A stretch of 64,000 nt of DNA from Algoriella xinjiangensis (GTDB lineage Bacteria; Bacteroidota; Bacteroidia; Flavobacteriales; Weeksellaceae): positions 1-64,000 of the forward strand of contig NZ_FOUZ01000014.1 in assembly GCF_900115015.1 (NCBI RefSeq), written 5' to 3'. Position 1 is the first letter of the stretch, and the number at the start of each line of letters is the position of its first letter. Both the position numbers and the translations under genes were made by a program. The notes beneath the pieces are model-generated. The model saw only the letters and a program-made list of their open reading frames with translations, was not told the origin of the DNA and ran no database searches. Below are positions 1 through 6,955 of this stretch, one piece after another.

Positions 1-91
1 CTCCGGAGATTTTTTTTAGTTACCATAATTTTGAATTTTAAATATCCTAAATATATGGTTTATAACGGAAAAGCTACCGGAGGTTTAGTTC

Positions 92-218
92 AACAAGGGT
101 TTTGCAATAGTGGGCAGGAAGTTTTTAATCGAAGTTTTGTACTTGGGTAGAAATTTGTATTTTAGTTGAAAGTTTCGGCTTCGAAACGCCCCACCATCGC
201 AAAGCCCCAAAACGTTAT
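92..218 (+). repeat. attC-like site A (type 1)
   Basis: The element begins GTTCAAC (fits RYYYAAC) and ends AACGTTAT. The left arm GGGTTTTGCAATAGTGGG pairs, with G-U wobbles, to the right arm ending CCCCACCATCGCAAAGCCCC. A perfect small hairpin GTTTCGGCTTCGAAAC lies in the centre-right part. It is nearly identical to the site at 2265. Confidence 0.7.
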
Positions 219-241
219 AGGAAATTTTACCGATTTTACGT

Positions 242-937
242 ATGAAATCAAAGTTTCTTATTTTAATATTTTTATTCTCATTAAAATCCTTATTTGCACA
301 AGAATTTGCTGTAATTAATGATAATGATGGGTATACTAATGTTCGAAGTGAAAATAGTATAACTTCAAAAATATTAGACAAATTAAATAAGGGACATTTG
401 ATTTGTGTAATGAATACTGAAGGAAATTGGTGGAATATTGATTATGCAACAAATAAAAATGAAATAAAAGTCGGATATGTTTATAAAGACCGTATCAAGT
501 TAATTTCAGAATTTAATAAAATTCCTATTTTAGAAGAAAAGGAAAAGCAAATAACATTTAGCGACAAAGCTATTGAGGTCAAAGTCGTACAAGATAAATT
601 TGATAAGATTAAACATAGTTTCAATTATGTAAAAAAATATCCAAACCAAATATTAAAAATTGATGGGAAAGATTATTGGGGAACTGATGGTGAAATGCCA
701 AAAACTGAGTATAAAAGTATCACCATAAAATTTAATAATTCTACATTACAATTACCTGAAGAAGCTTTAGAAAATCTATATGAACCTAATCTTTCATCGA
801 CAAAGGTAAATTTTGATAAAAGTAATAATACAATCTATATTTCAGCAATGAATAGTGACGGAGCAGGAGGATATTTGGTAATTTGGAAAATTGAAAAAGG
901 AAAATATATGGAACGATTTGTAGCGTATGGTTTCTAA
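242..937 (+). CDS. Secreted SH3-domain protein (cassette gene)
   Basis: This 231-residue protein has a signal peptide (residues 1-19, ending FAQ) followed by a bacterial SH3-like segment at about 24-85. That segment has the typical pattern of small-molecule or peptidoglycan-binding SH3 domains: YTNVRSE near the start, a conserved GNWWNI core and GYVYKDRI at the end. The remaining C-terminal 140 residues are not recognised. The ATG lies 24 nt after site A and the stop 15 nt before site B, so the gene fills one cassette. No own promoter is evident. The product is probably periplasmic or outer-membrane associated. Function beyond the SH3 fold is unknown. Confidence 0.8.
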   Translation: MKSKFLILIFLFSLKSLFAQEFAVINDNDGYTNVRSENSITSKILDKLNKGHLICVMNTEGNWWNIDYATNKNEIKVGYVYKDRIKLISEFNKIPILEEKEKQITFSDKAIEVKVVQDKFDKIKHSFNYVKKYPNQILKIDGKDYWGTDGEMPKTEYKSITIKFNNSTLQLPEEALENLYEPNLSSTKVNFDKSNNTIYISAMNSDGAGGYLVIWKIEKGKYMERFVAYGF

Positions 938-952
938 AAAAAAACTGCCTAT

Positions 953-1133
953 AACAATGTATTGGCAAAAGACGGGAGGAAGTTATAAGTTGTACTACTC
1001 TACTTATTTAGCCGCCGCTATTTCGTATTTTTTAAGTAAGTTTACTTCATAGAGAAATATCGGCTCAGTTCCGTTCTAAATTGAACTTTTAGTTCATTTT
1101 AGCCCGTCCTTCGCCAATACCCGCTCGTTGTGC
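953..1133 (+). repeat. attC-like site B (long variant)
   Basis: The site starts with TATAAC and ends with GTTGTGC. The left arm GTATTGGCAAAAGACGGG at about 959-976 is complementary to the right arm around 1102-1121, allowing two G-U pairs. At about 180 bp it is the longest site of the array; the extra length is in the central region. Confidence 0.68.
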
Positions 1134-1187
1134 GTCATTTTAGACAAACGCAACCAAAATAGATAACGGACACTTAAAAATAAAAAA

Positions 1188-1691
1188 ATGACAGAATACA
1201 CTTTACCACATTTCGGAAAATTGCAAGTAGAAAATTTGGAAGAATATTATAATGTTGATATTGAATTAGGAGGAAAAGAAATTCAAATCGACCTAAATTT
1301 TGAAAACAAAACTATTAACATTGAAGATTTTGACACAATAAAACATTTCATTGAAAATATAGAAAATTTTGACAAACAAAATCAACATTATATTAAAAGT
1401 GATTATGATGATGAAAATGGAAACACTGTAAAAGAATACGTAACATTTCACATTGAAGAATTAGGAGAAGAATTTTTAGAGCAAATAAATATAGACAACC
1501 AAACAGATAAAGAGCAACAATTTTTAACAAAACTCAACTTAACACGAGTTGGTATTTATCCAGACGGAAAATATGACACTTCATATTTTGCTGTTTTTGA
1601 CTATACAGTTAACAAAGAATTGACAGACCAATTGATTGTTGTAAAAACTGATAATAAAGGTAATTTAGACCATTTGAGTTGGGAAAGCTAG
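1188..1691 (+). CDS. DUF2004 family protein (cassette gene)
   Basis: The 167-residue acidic soluble protein has no signal peptide. The C-terminal half, with PDGKYDTSYFAVFDYT, then TDQLIVV and the terminal SWES, matches the DUF2004 family as I know it. That family has no established biochemical role and is often found in polymorphic-toxin or immunity-like accessory contexts. The N-terminus resembles the same family's 'FGKL' opening. The gene begins 54 nt after site B and ends 10 nt before the compact site C. Family assignment is from pattern recognition only; cellular role is not inferred. Confidence 0.75.
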   Translation: MTEYTLPHFGKLQVENLEEYYNVDIELGGKEIQIDLNFENKTINIEDFDTIKHFIENIENFDKQNQHYIKSDYDDENGNTVKEYVTFHIEELGEEFLEQINIDNQTDKEQQFLTKLNLTRVGIYPDGKYDTSYFAVFDYTVNKELTDQLIVVKTDNKGNLDHLSWES

Positions 1692-1701
1692 AGAAAAAAC
1701 G

Positions 1702-1733
1702 AACGCACAATAAGATATTGCCAAAACGTTAGC
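1702..1733 (+). repeat. Compact attC-like site C (internally deleted?)
   Basis: Only about 30 bp separate AACG (1702-1705) from CGTTAGC (1727-1733). Between them CAATA and TATTG form a 5-bp stem with a 3-nt loop. The right end, ATATTGCCAAAACGTTAGC, matches the right arms of the other sites, but the long central part and most of the left arm are missing. It is probably a deletion derivative. Confidence 0.5.
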
Positions 1734-1780
1734 AGCAATATTATTGAAAATCCCGCTATCAAAAGAAAAACTCATAAGGA

Positions 1781-2251
1781 ATGAATATAAAATTAACAAC
1801 ATTTTTTTTGCTAATAATTACTATTTCACATTCTTGCAATGGACAGAAAAAGGATAGTAATGATAAAGATGAAAGTGTAACTAAAGAATATTCAAAGGCT
1901 AAAAATATGGAAAATTCAACGTTTGAAATACAAATTAATATTTTAAAAAAATCAATGTTAGAATATATGGAAATGGCAAATCCTTCTTATTCTAAAAATG
2001 ATGTTGACGAATGTGTTAAAATTTTGAATGAGTATCTTTTAGAAATTAAAAATTCAAATTCAAAAGAAGCTGGAATGAAAATAGTTGAAAACACAATAAA
2101 AAAACTAAATAAATTAAATGAAAAGTGTAATTCAGAATTAATAGAAACGTCTGAAAGAGAACAAATTGCTGAAATAATAATTTTGGCAAGTAGTGAAAAG
2201 GGTTATAATACAAAGGAAGAAGATATAACTGAAAATTGGAGGGAATGGTAA
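1781..2251 (+). CDS. Small lipoprotein of unknown function (cassette gene)
   Basis: The 156-residue protein has a lipoprotein signal peptide; Cys19 in SHSCNGQ is the likely acylated residue. A low-complexity charged linker follows. A helical domain at about 45-156 holds LEYMEMANPSY-like, LIETSEREQIAEIII and terminal DITENWREW segments. I recall similar sequences among Bacteroidetes hypothetical proteins but know no function. The ATG is about 50 nt after site C and the stop is 14 nt before site D, so the gene is a complete cassette. It is likely anchored in the inner or outer membrane, facing the periplasm. Confidence 0.72.
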   Translation: MNIKLTTFFLLIITISHSCNGQKKDSNDKDESVTKEYSKAKNMENSTFEIQINILKKSMLEYMEMANPSYSKNDVDECVKILNEYLLEIKNSNSKEAGMKIVENTIKKLNKLNEKCNSELIETSEREQIAEIIILASSEKGYNTKEEDITENWREW

Positions 2252-2264
2252 AAATACTGCTGCT

Positions 2265-2392
2265 AACAAGGGTTTTGCAATAGTGGGCAGGAAGTTTTTA
2301 GTTGAAGTTTTGTACTTCGATAGAAATTTGTATTTTAGTTGAAAGTTTCGGCTTCGAAATGCCCACCATCGCAAAGCCCCAAAACGTTATAT
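2265..2392 (+). repeat. attC-like site D (type 1)
   Basis: The site starts GCTAAC and ends AACGTTATA. It differs from site A at only a handful of positions over about 127 bp, and carries the same paired arms and central TTTAGTTGAAAGTTTCGGCT segment. It closes the lipoprotein cassette and precedes the Cys-rich protein. Confidence 0.7.
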
Positions 2393-2416
2393 GATATTAT
2401 TTCAAACTTTTACCCT

Positions 2417-2848
2417 ATGAATAGATGGTCTGAAATTGCTAAAAAAAATATTCTTACTCTCTCCAAAAATAAAAATAATTTTAATTTAGCTTTAAAAGAA
2501 TGGACCTTCTCTGGAAACATTTATGATCATAAAGTAGCTGAAGAAATATGTGAATTATGTGAGAACGAAAATTTAAGATATCATTTTGAAATTTACAATG
2601 GACTAGGTAATAGATTATTGGTTGGTAGTAGTTGCATTAATAGATTTGATATTACAGTTTTTGATAAGGAAGGTATTGAAGTAACAGAAAATAAAGAATC
2701 ATATCTTAAAAAGGCATTAAATGAAAAACTTATTGAAGATATCTTCTTTCAACTAAAATCTTCTAATAAAACTGGAAAATTAAAAAGATTAAAAAAAACT
2801 ACAGCTAACAAGGTATTGCTAAAAGGCGGGGTTGAAGTTATAATTTGA
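2417..2848 (+). CDS. Cys-rich protein of unknown function (cassette gene)
   Basis: I start this gene at the ATG at 2417 (MNRWSEIAKK), 29 nt after site D. The reading frame stays open further upstream, but that part is encoded by the site itself. The resulting 143-residue protein has no signal peptide. It carries EICELCENENLRYHFEI and, later, VGSSCINRF, so three cysteines (CxxC plus a third) suggest a small metal-binding or zinc-ribbon-like fold; that is inference. The last 14 or so codons run into site E, so the natural C-terminus (KGGVEVII) comes from the recombination site. Similar CxxC...GSxC proteins exist in other bacteria; function is unknown. Confidence 0.65.
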   Translation: MNRWSEIAKKNILTLSKNKNNFNLALKEWTFSGNIYDHKVAEEICELCENENLRYHFEIYNGLGNRLLVGSSCINRFDITVFDKEGIEVTENKESYLKKALNEKLIEDIFFQLKSSNKTGKLKRLKKTTANKVLLKGGVEVII

Positions 2849-2935
2849 ACTTGTGTACTTCTATCAACTTTTGTACTTTAGCTGAAATGAAGTGCTTCGA
2901 AAGCCCGCCATTCAGTAATGCCCAAAACGTTGTAT
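2807..2935 (+). repeat. attC-like site E (type 2)
   Basis: The site starts GCTAAC and ends AACGTTGTAT. The left arm GGTATTGCTAAAAGGCGGG pairs with the right-arm segment CCCGCCATTCAGTAATGCC through several G-U pairs. Its centre (TAATTTGAACTTGTGTACTT and TTTAGCTGAAATGAAGTGC) is shared with sites I and J but differs from A and D. Confidence 0.68.
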
Positions 2936-2955
2936 GTAATTTTATAATCACTCTT

Positions 2956-3441
2956 ATGTTTGAAAATTTAACCAAATTGATTTTATTTTCTTTAATAGTT
3001 ATTTCTTATAATAACCAAGAAAAACATAAAAAAAAATAATGAATATCAATGGAATCAAATCAATATTCAAAATTCTAAAGAAGAGTTAATTATTTACAAA
3101 AATGAAGACTCTGCTACATACTTAAAACCTATATGGAAACATATTAGTGGAGAATTTATTAATGCTAAATATAAACAAATCGGTATAGAGCATAAATCAA
3201 TTAATTTTACTAAATCTGAAAAAGATAGTTTAGCAAAATATGTCTTGAAATCAATTCAAAATCCAATAAATTCTCAAAATTTTTGTACGATTTTGTTGGA
3301 AAAATATCGCTAACAGCTTTAAATGATAATTCTAAAGTTTCTGTTAGTTATAATTCTGTTTGTGAATTTGATTCTTTGTCTCCTAATTTCACAAAGCTTT
3401 ATAAATTGATAGCTTCTAAAATTGAGTTTGATAATAAATAA
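2956..3441 (+). pseudogene. Frameshifted secreted protein (cassette gene)
   Basis: The ATG at 2956 opens a hydrophobic signal-like N-terminus (LILFSLIVIS), but the frame stops at 3039 just after a nine-A run. Coding continues in the next frame from about 3035 to 3285 (EYQWNQINIQNSKEEL onward, stop at 3311). It then returns to the first frame (YDFVGKISLTALN onward) to the stop at 3439-3441. Two compensating single-base indels, the first at a homopolymer, therefore break an otherwise continuous gene of about 160 codons. The stop lies 10 nt before site F. The family is not recognised. Either a decayed cassette or sequencing error could explain this. Confidence 0.6.
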
Positions 3442-3451
3442 AACTATATAC

Positions 3452-3570
3452 AACATAGTGTTTGGCGAAAAACGGTCTGAAAGTAAACTTTCAGCCGTTG
3501 TTTTTTCCAACGCAAAATTGCTTTTCTCAAAACTTTAAATTAAATTAGTTTCTATAAAAAAGCAATTTGC
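3452..3570 (+). repeat. Degenerate cassette boundary F with hairpins
   Basis: A left-arm-like start, ACAACATAGTGTTTGGCGAA at 3450-3469, resembles other sites but no matching right arm or CGTTA end follows. Instead there is a strong hairpin AACGGTCTGAAAGT/ACTTTCAGCCGTT at 3471-3499 and a second inverted repeat (GCAAAATTGCTTTT at 3512-3525 with AAAAGCAATTTGC at 3558-3570). A third perfect hairpin, TTGAGCTTTCGCTCAA, follows at 3585-3600. It is probably a divergent or damaged boundary. Confidence 0.4.
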
Positions 3571-3663
3571 TTGAACGGACGAACTTGAGCTTTCGCTCAA
3601 TTTCTCTTACGTTCTTCACAAATAATCAACTCATTAGCGATCAGGCTAAAAAACGACAAACCA

Positions 3664-4279
3664 ATGACAAGACGAATTATAATTATGGGACTTATAACAA
3701 CAATCTTAAACTTGTTTGGCTGTTCAGGACAGACAAAGAGAGATACTGACAAAATATCAAAAGAAACAGAAGAACAGACCAATACATAAGGAATTGACTG
3801 AGCAAATTATTGACATAACTTCGGACGAAAATTTATTGCAAGTAGTTTTTGACAACTTGTCAGAAAAACAACCGACAAACTATGAAAATGAGTATGAAAC
3901 CGTAATGAGTTGGAACAAGTCAAGACAAGCAATTTATATGATTTGGGTATTAGAAGGCGAAGTAAATAACGGTGGTTACAATCAATTTTATTTTAATTCT
4001 AGCAGACAGTTTTACAAACATTTACCTGACGCTTTAAAACTTGTAGGAGCGAATAAATTTTCAGACTTGACCAAACGAGCGAATGAAACTTTTGAAAAAG
4101 AAAATCCTAAAATAACTCAACACCAAGACGGAACATTGGAAGGATTTAGTAAATCATATGACGACAATCCATTAAACAAATTTGACGATGAATTTTATGC
4201 CCTTTATGAAAATGAAAATTTACAACAATTTCAAATTGATTATATAAGAAAACATAAGAACGAATTTATTGATAAATAA
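3664..4279 (+). pseudogene. DUF4375/DMP19-like lipoprotein, frameshifted (cassette gene)
   Basis: The ATG at 3664 gives a good lipoprotein signal (MTRRIIIMGL...NLFGC, Cys20), but this frame stops at 3787-3789. The rest of the protein continues in the next frame to 4279. There the pattern ESWNKSRQAIYMIWVLEGEV-like, NNGGYNQFYFNS, LPDALKLVGA and YALYENENLQQFQIDYIRKH identifies a DUF4375 domain, the family that includes the Neisseria DNA mimic DMP19. The frames cross between about 3740 and 3787, so one indel fuses or breaks the lipoprotein leader and domain. If the domain were made alone from a start near 3716 it would be cytosolic. The stop lies 25 nt before site G. Confidence 0.62.
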
Positions 4280-4304
4280 TAAGCGGAAAAAAGCCCGAAC
4301 CGCT

Positions 4305-4402
4305 AACAATGTATTGCCAAAAGCGGGACTGAACGGCTTCGATTTTAGCTGACCTGATTTGCTTCTAAATCCCGCCCTTTAACAATATCCAAAACGTTAT
4401 CA
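4305..4402 (+). repeat. attC-like site G (short variant)
   Basis: The site starts GCTAAC and ends AACGTTATC. The left arm GTATTGCCAAAAGCGGGA pairs with the right-arm region TCCCGCCCTTTAACAATATC. It is only about 98 bp long with a reduced centre, but retains a TTTTAGCTGA segment found in most sites. Confidence 0.68.
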
Positions 4403-4429
4403 GAAAATTTAAACAAACAAATCCCGAAA

Positions 4430-5014
4430 ATGAAAACTGAAATAAAATATATTGAACTAAAATCAAGATTTAGTAATAATGGTCCTGCTTGGATTGGAGT
4501 TGTTTCATTTTCAAAAAGTGGAAAAACAATATATTTTAATGGAAAAGCTTTTCAAACATTAAATGGAAATGGAATTTCGGGAAACTATTACGAAATCGAA
4601 TCTGGAAATGAATATTGGATTTCGGGAGTAAAGAAAAATCAACGAGATAGACACATTTATGGTAATGGGAAAATTCAAGTTGAAAAAAGAATTCTAAATG
4701 AATACTTAAAAATTGTAAATCTTGAAAGTTTAAATTCTAAATTATATGAAATTATAGAAGTTAACGAAGAAATTCCTATTTTAAAAATTAATGAAATTGA
4801 AAATCAAAAAATAGAATGTAATTCTGAAATTGATGATAAAAAAAGATTTTTAAAACCAAATGAAATGAATGATTCTGAATTAGAATTCTTCATTGAGTAT
4901 TTTTACGAAAATTCAATAAATGGAAAATATCTGAAAGGAAGAAAATATTCACGTAATCAGATGAATCAATTAATTGTAGAAAAAGAATCAAGAAAACAAA
5001 AAATCTTCTGCTAA
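4430..5014 (+). CDS. Hypothetical protein with FSKSG/YWISGVKK domain (cassette gene)
   Basis: The 194-residue soluble protein has an N-terminal domain at about 1-95 with GPAWIGVVSFSKSGKTIYFN, GISGNYYEIESGNEYWISG and a conserved VKKNQRDRHIYGNGKI stretch. I recognise this as a widespread small bacterial family without known function. The C-terminal half (about 115-194) is Glu/Lys/Asn-rich and ends with a helical MNDSELEFFIEYFYENS region. The start is 30 nt after site G. The TAA stop overlaps the GCTAAC of site H, so gene and recombination site share bases, as in many integron cassettes. No signal peptide or membrane segment is present. Confidence 0.72.
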   Translation: MKTEIKYIELKSRFSNNGPAWIGVVSFSKSGKTIYFNGKAFQTLNGNGISGNYYEIESGNEYWISGVKKNQRDRHIYGNGKIQVEKRILNEYLKIVNLESLNSKLYEIIEVNEEIPILKINEIENQKIECNSEIDDKKRFLKPNEMNDSELEFFIEYFYENSINGKYLKGRKYSRNQMNQLIVEKESRKQKIFC

Positions 5015-5141
5015 CAATAAATTGGCAAAAAACGGATAAAAAGTTTTTAATTCACGTTATGTACTTCGACAGAAAGTTGTATTTTAGTTGAAAGTTTCGG
5101 CTTCGTAACGCCCACCATCGCAAAGCCCTAAAACGTTAACT
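5013..5141 (+). repeat. Chimeric attC-like site H
   Basis: The site starts GCTAAC and ends AACGTTAAC. The left arm (AATTGGCAAAAAACGG) is of one type while the right arm (CCCACCATCGCAAAGCCCT) and central GAAAGTTTCGGCTTCG belong to type 1 (sites A and D). The two arms therefore do not pair well. The conserved centre gives a plausible crossover point between two sites. Confidence 0.62.
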
Positions 5142-5167
5142 GCAAGCGTTAAAACGACACCGCAAGA

Positions 5168-5865
5168 ATGAATAAAATTGACATTTATTTTGATTTTCGT
5201 AAGGAATCTAAAGCTAGAGACCCAGATAGGTGGAGTCCCACTTTACAAGAATATCACCGAATTGTATGGAGTAAACCTTTGCCGAATGGAAAAATATTTA
5301 CTTTAAATAAAATAAGTCAAAATAGACTTTACTATAAGTCAGAATTAAGCGAGTTTTATTTATCAAGTGATATGGCTTTTTATGGTTTTATACGAAAATG
5401 TCATAGAACAAAATTTATTGTTTCTCAAATATCAGAAACAGACATTAAAGAATTTGAACAGTTAACGCTAAAAACACTTGGCGGAACAATGATTTGGCCA
5501 AGTATTAGAATCGACAATAAAATGACTATTAATGGGGCAAGAGGATTTAATAGATTAATTGCCGATAGACTTGATTTAACTATCGAATGTGTAAGACGAT
5601 ATTATTTAGAAGAGAATAGTCCACTTTACGAAGTCTTTAAACGATATTCAAGTTTTTTTTCTTTATTCAATAACTTTAGAGAATATATAGACTTTTTTTT
5701 CTTCAAGATTTTATTGATGAAAAGGACCAAGTAAAATTTTCTCTACCATTTGATGATTTTAAAAGCCCATCATTTCTTAAAACAATAGAAGAATATTCTC
5801 AATATAAAACACATACAATCGATTTAGTTAATAAAAGAAATAGAAGAATCTTAGAAAGTATATGA
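5168..5865 (+). pseudogene. DUF6994 family protein, frameshifted at poly-T (cassette gene)
   Basis: The first 180 or so residues (DFRKESKARDPDRWSPTLQEYH-like opening, WSKPLPNGKIF, GGTMIWPSIRID, INGARGFNRLIADR, IECVRRYY, FFSLFNNFREYIDFFF) match DUF6994, a family of about 230 residues with no known function. The frame is lost at an eight-T run (5693-5700). Coding resumes in the next frame as FLQDFIDEKDQVKFSLPFDD and continues to NRRILESI with a stop at 5863-5865, exactly the expected family C-terminus. The intact gene would end 13 nt before site I. A one-base change at the homopolymer, real or from sequencing, explains the break. No signal peptide. Confidence 0.75.
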
Positions 5866-5878
5866 AATGCCAGACGCT

Positions 5879-6006
5879 AACAAAGTATTTCTAAAAGGCG
5901 GGTTAAAATTATAATTTGAATTTGTGTACTTCTTCAACTTTTGTACTTTAGTAAAACTGAAGTGCTGTGAAATTCCACCCTTAATTTAATAATAAAAACG
6001 TTAGCG
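5879..6006 (+). repeat. attC-like site I (type 2)
   Basis: The site starts GCTAAC and ends AACGTTAGC, so the outer ends are perfectly complementary. The centre resembles site E (TATAATTTGAATTTGTGTAC, TTTTGTACTTTAG). The inner arms (AGTATTTCTAAAAGGCGGG against CCACCCTTAATTTAATAATA) pair less well than in other sites, so it may be partly decayed. Confidence 0.6.
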
Positions 6007-6026
6007 TAAATACATAATACATTACT

Positions 6027-6458
6027 ATGAAATCAAAAATTTATCTATTCTTATTAATCCTTAGTTTCTTCATTCTTGGATTTTTATTGTATCAAAATTT
6101 CATAGATTTTATTTCTAATTATTTCTTAGAAACAAATAATTTGATAAATACATCTCCAAATTCTCATTTTATTGATAGATGGTTATTTTGTTTAGGTATG
6201 GCAATAATTCCTTTAATTATAAAAACTTTTAAAATTAAAAGAGACATAATATTTGCTCCTATAACTCTAGGATTAATTGCAATTTTCGTTTTATCTAGAG
6301 TGTATTTTATAAATAATAGAGTAGAAAACTTAATAACTTTCGATACTAGCGAACTGAAAATTGGATTATTTTTCACCTTAGGTGTAATCAGTGCATATTT
6401 ATTAAAAATTCTTAAAAAAACATTAAACAAACACACTTCCGTTAATAGAGCATTATAA
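6027..6458 (+). CDS. Small integral membrane protein (cassette gene)
   Basis: The 143-residue protein has four hydrophobic segments at about 5-23, 52-66, 76-96 and 112-128, separated by short polar loops, with a basic C-terminus (KILKKTLNKH). No family is recognised. The start is 21 nt after site I; the stop lies inside the beginning of decayed site J. It is probably an inner-membrane protein. Confidence 0.65.
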   Translation: MKSKIYLFLLILSFFILGFLLYQNFIDFISNYFLETNNLINTSPNSHFIDRWLFCLGMAIIPLIIKTFKIKRDIIFAPITLGLIAIFVLSRVYFINNRVENLITFDTSELKIGLFFTLGVISAYLLKILKKTLNKHTSVNRAL

Positions 6459-6566
6459 AAAGACCGGAGGAAGTTATAATTTGAACTTGCGTACTTCTAT
6501 CAACTTTTGTTCTTTAGCTGATTTGCTTCGAAATTCCGCTATTCAGTAATACTCGGAACATTACAA
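6437..6566 (+). repeat. Decayed attC-like site J (type 2)
   Basis: The central part (AAGTTATAATTTGAACTTGC, TTTAGCTGATTTGCTTCGAA) is clearly related to site E. Both outer ends have lost the consensus: the left lacks AAC, and the right reads GGAACATTACAAT instead of AAAACGTTA. It would be a poor recombination substrate. Confidence 0.5.
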
Positions 6567-6599
6567 TCAATTATTTACAAAAAACCCTCAAGAAATAAA

Positions 6600-6955
6600 A
6601 TGAAGAAATTTTTCACCATATTTATCGTCTTATTTATAGTTTTCGGTTATAAAACAATTCAAAAAGAGACTCAAAAAGGAGGAATTCAAAAAACTACACT
6701 AAAACTGAATTTCTAAAGTCATTAGGTTATGCTTCCGATTATGATAATGTTTTGACAAATGATCAAATCAATAAATTATCAAAAATATTATCAGATTATG
6801 AGTAAAAAACAACAAATGAAATTGTAATTGTTTCGATAACTAAGAATCTAAGTGAAAATAATTTTGATCAATATGTATTTAATTTATCAAATAATTGGGA
6901 AGTTAGAAAAGCAGAAAAAATAATGGATCAACTTAACCGAAGATATATGAATAAG
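6600..6955 (+). pseudogene. TPM-domain (YgcG-like) protein remnant (last cassette)
   Basis: From the ATG at 6600 a signal-anchor-like start (MKKFFTIFIVLFIVFGYKTI) is followed by frame loss at a six-A run. The next frame reads GYASDYDNVLTNDQINKLSK, a stop (6803-6805), then TTNEIVIVSITKNLSENNFD and LSNNWEVRKAEK. A further shift gives NNG. This order (DNVLT, ye-kTtneIvivs, lfNnW-vgkaeknNG) is that of the TPM domain found in YgcG-like membrane-associated proteins. At least two frameshifts and one nonsense codon show it is dead. It follows decayed site J, suggesting that the distal end of the array is eroding. Confidence 0.6.

Noticed and set aside
1-153. Possible C-terminus of an upstream gene in frame 1 running into site A, or a different frame ending at 49
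   Set aside because: Two frames are equally plausible, no family is recognisable in so short a piece, and the true end cannot be chosen.
85-381. Minus-strand frame covering site A and the start of the SH3-protein gene
   Set aside because: It runs over a repeat element and a good signal-peptide start on the other strand; a similar frame over site D shows it comes from the repeat.
2339-2416. N-terminal extension of the Cys-rich protein
   Set aside because: It would be translated from the recombination site itself; the ATG at 2417 is at the normal distance after the site.
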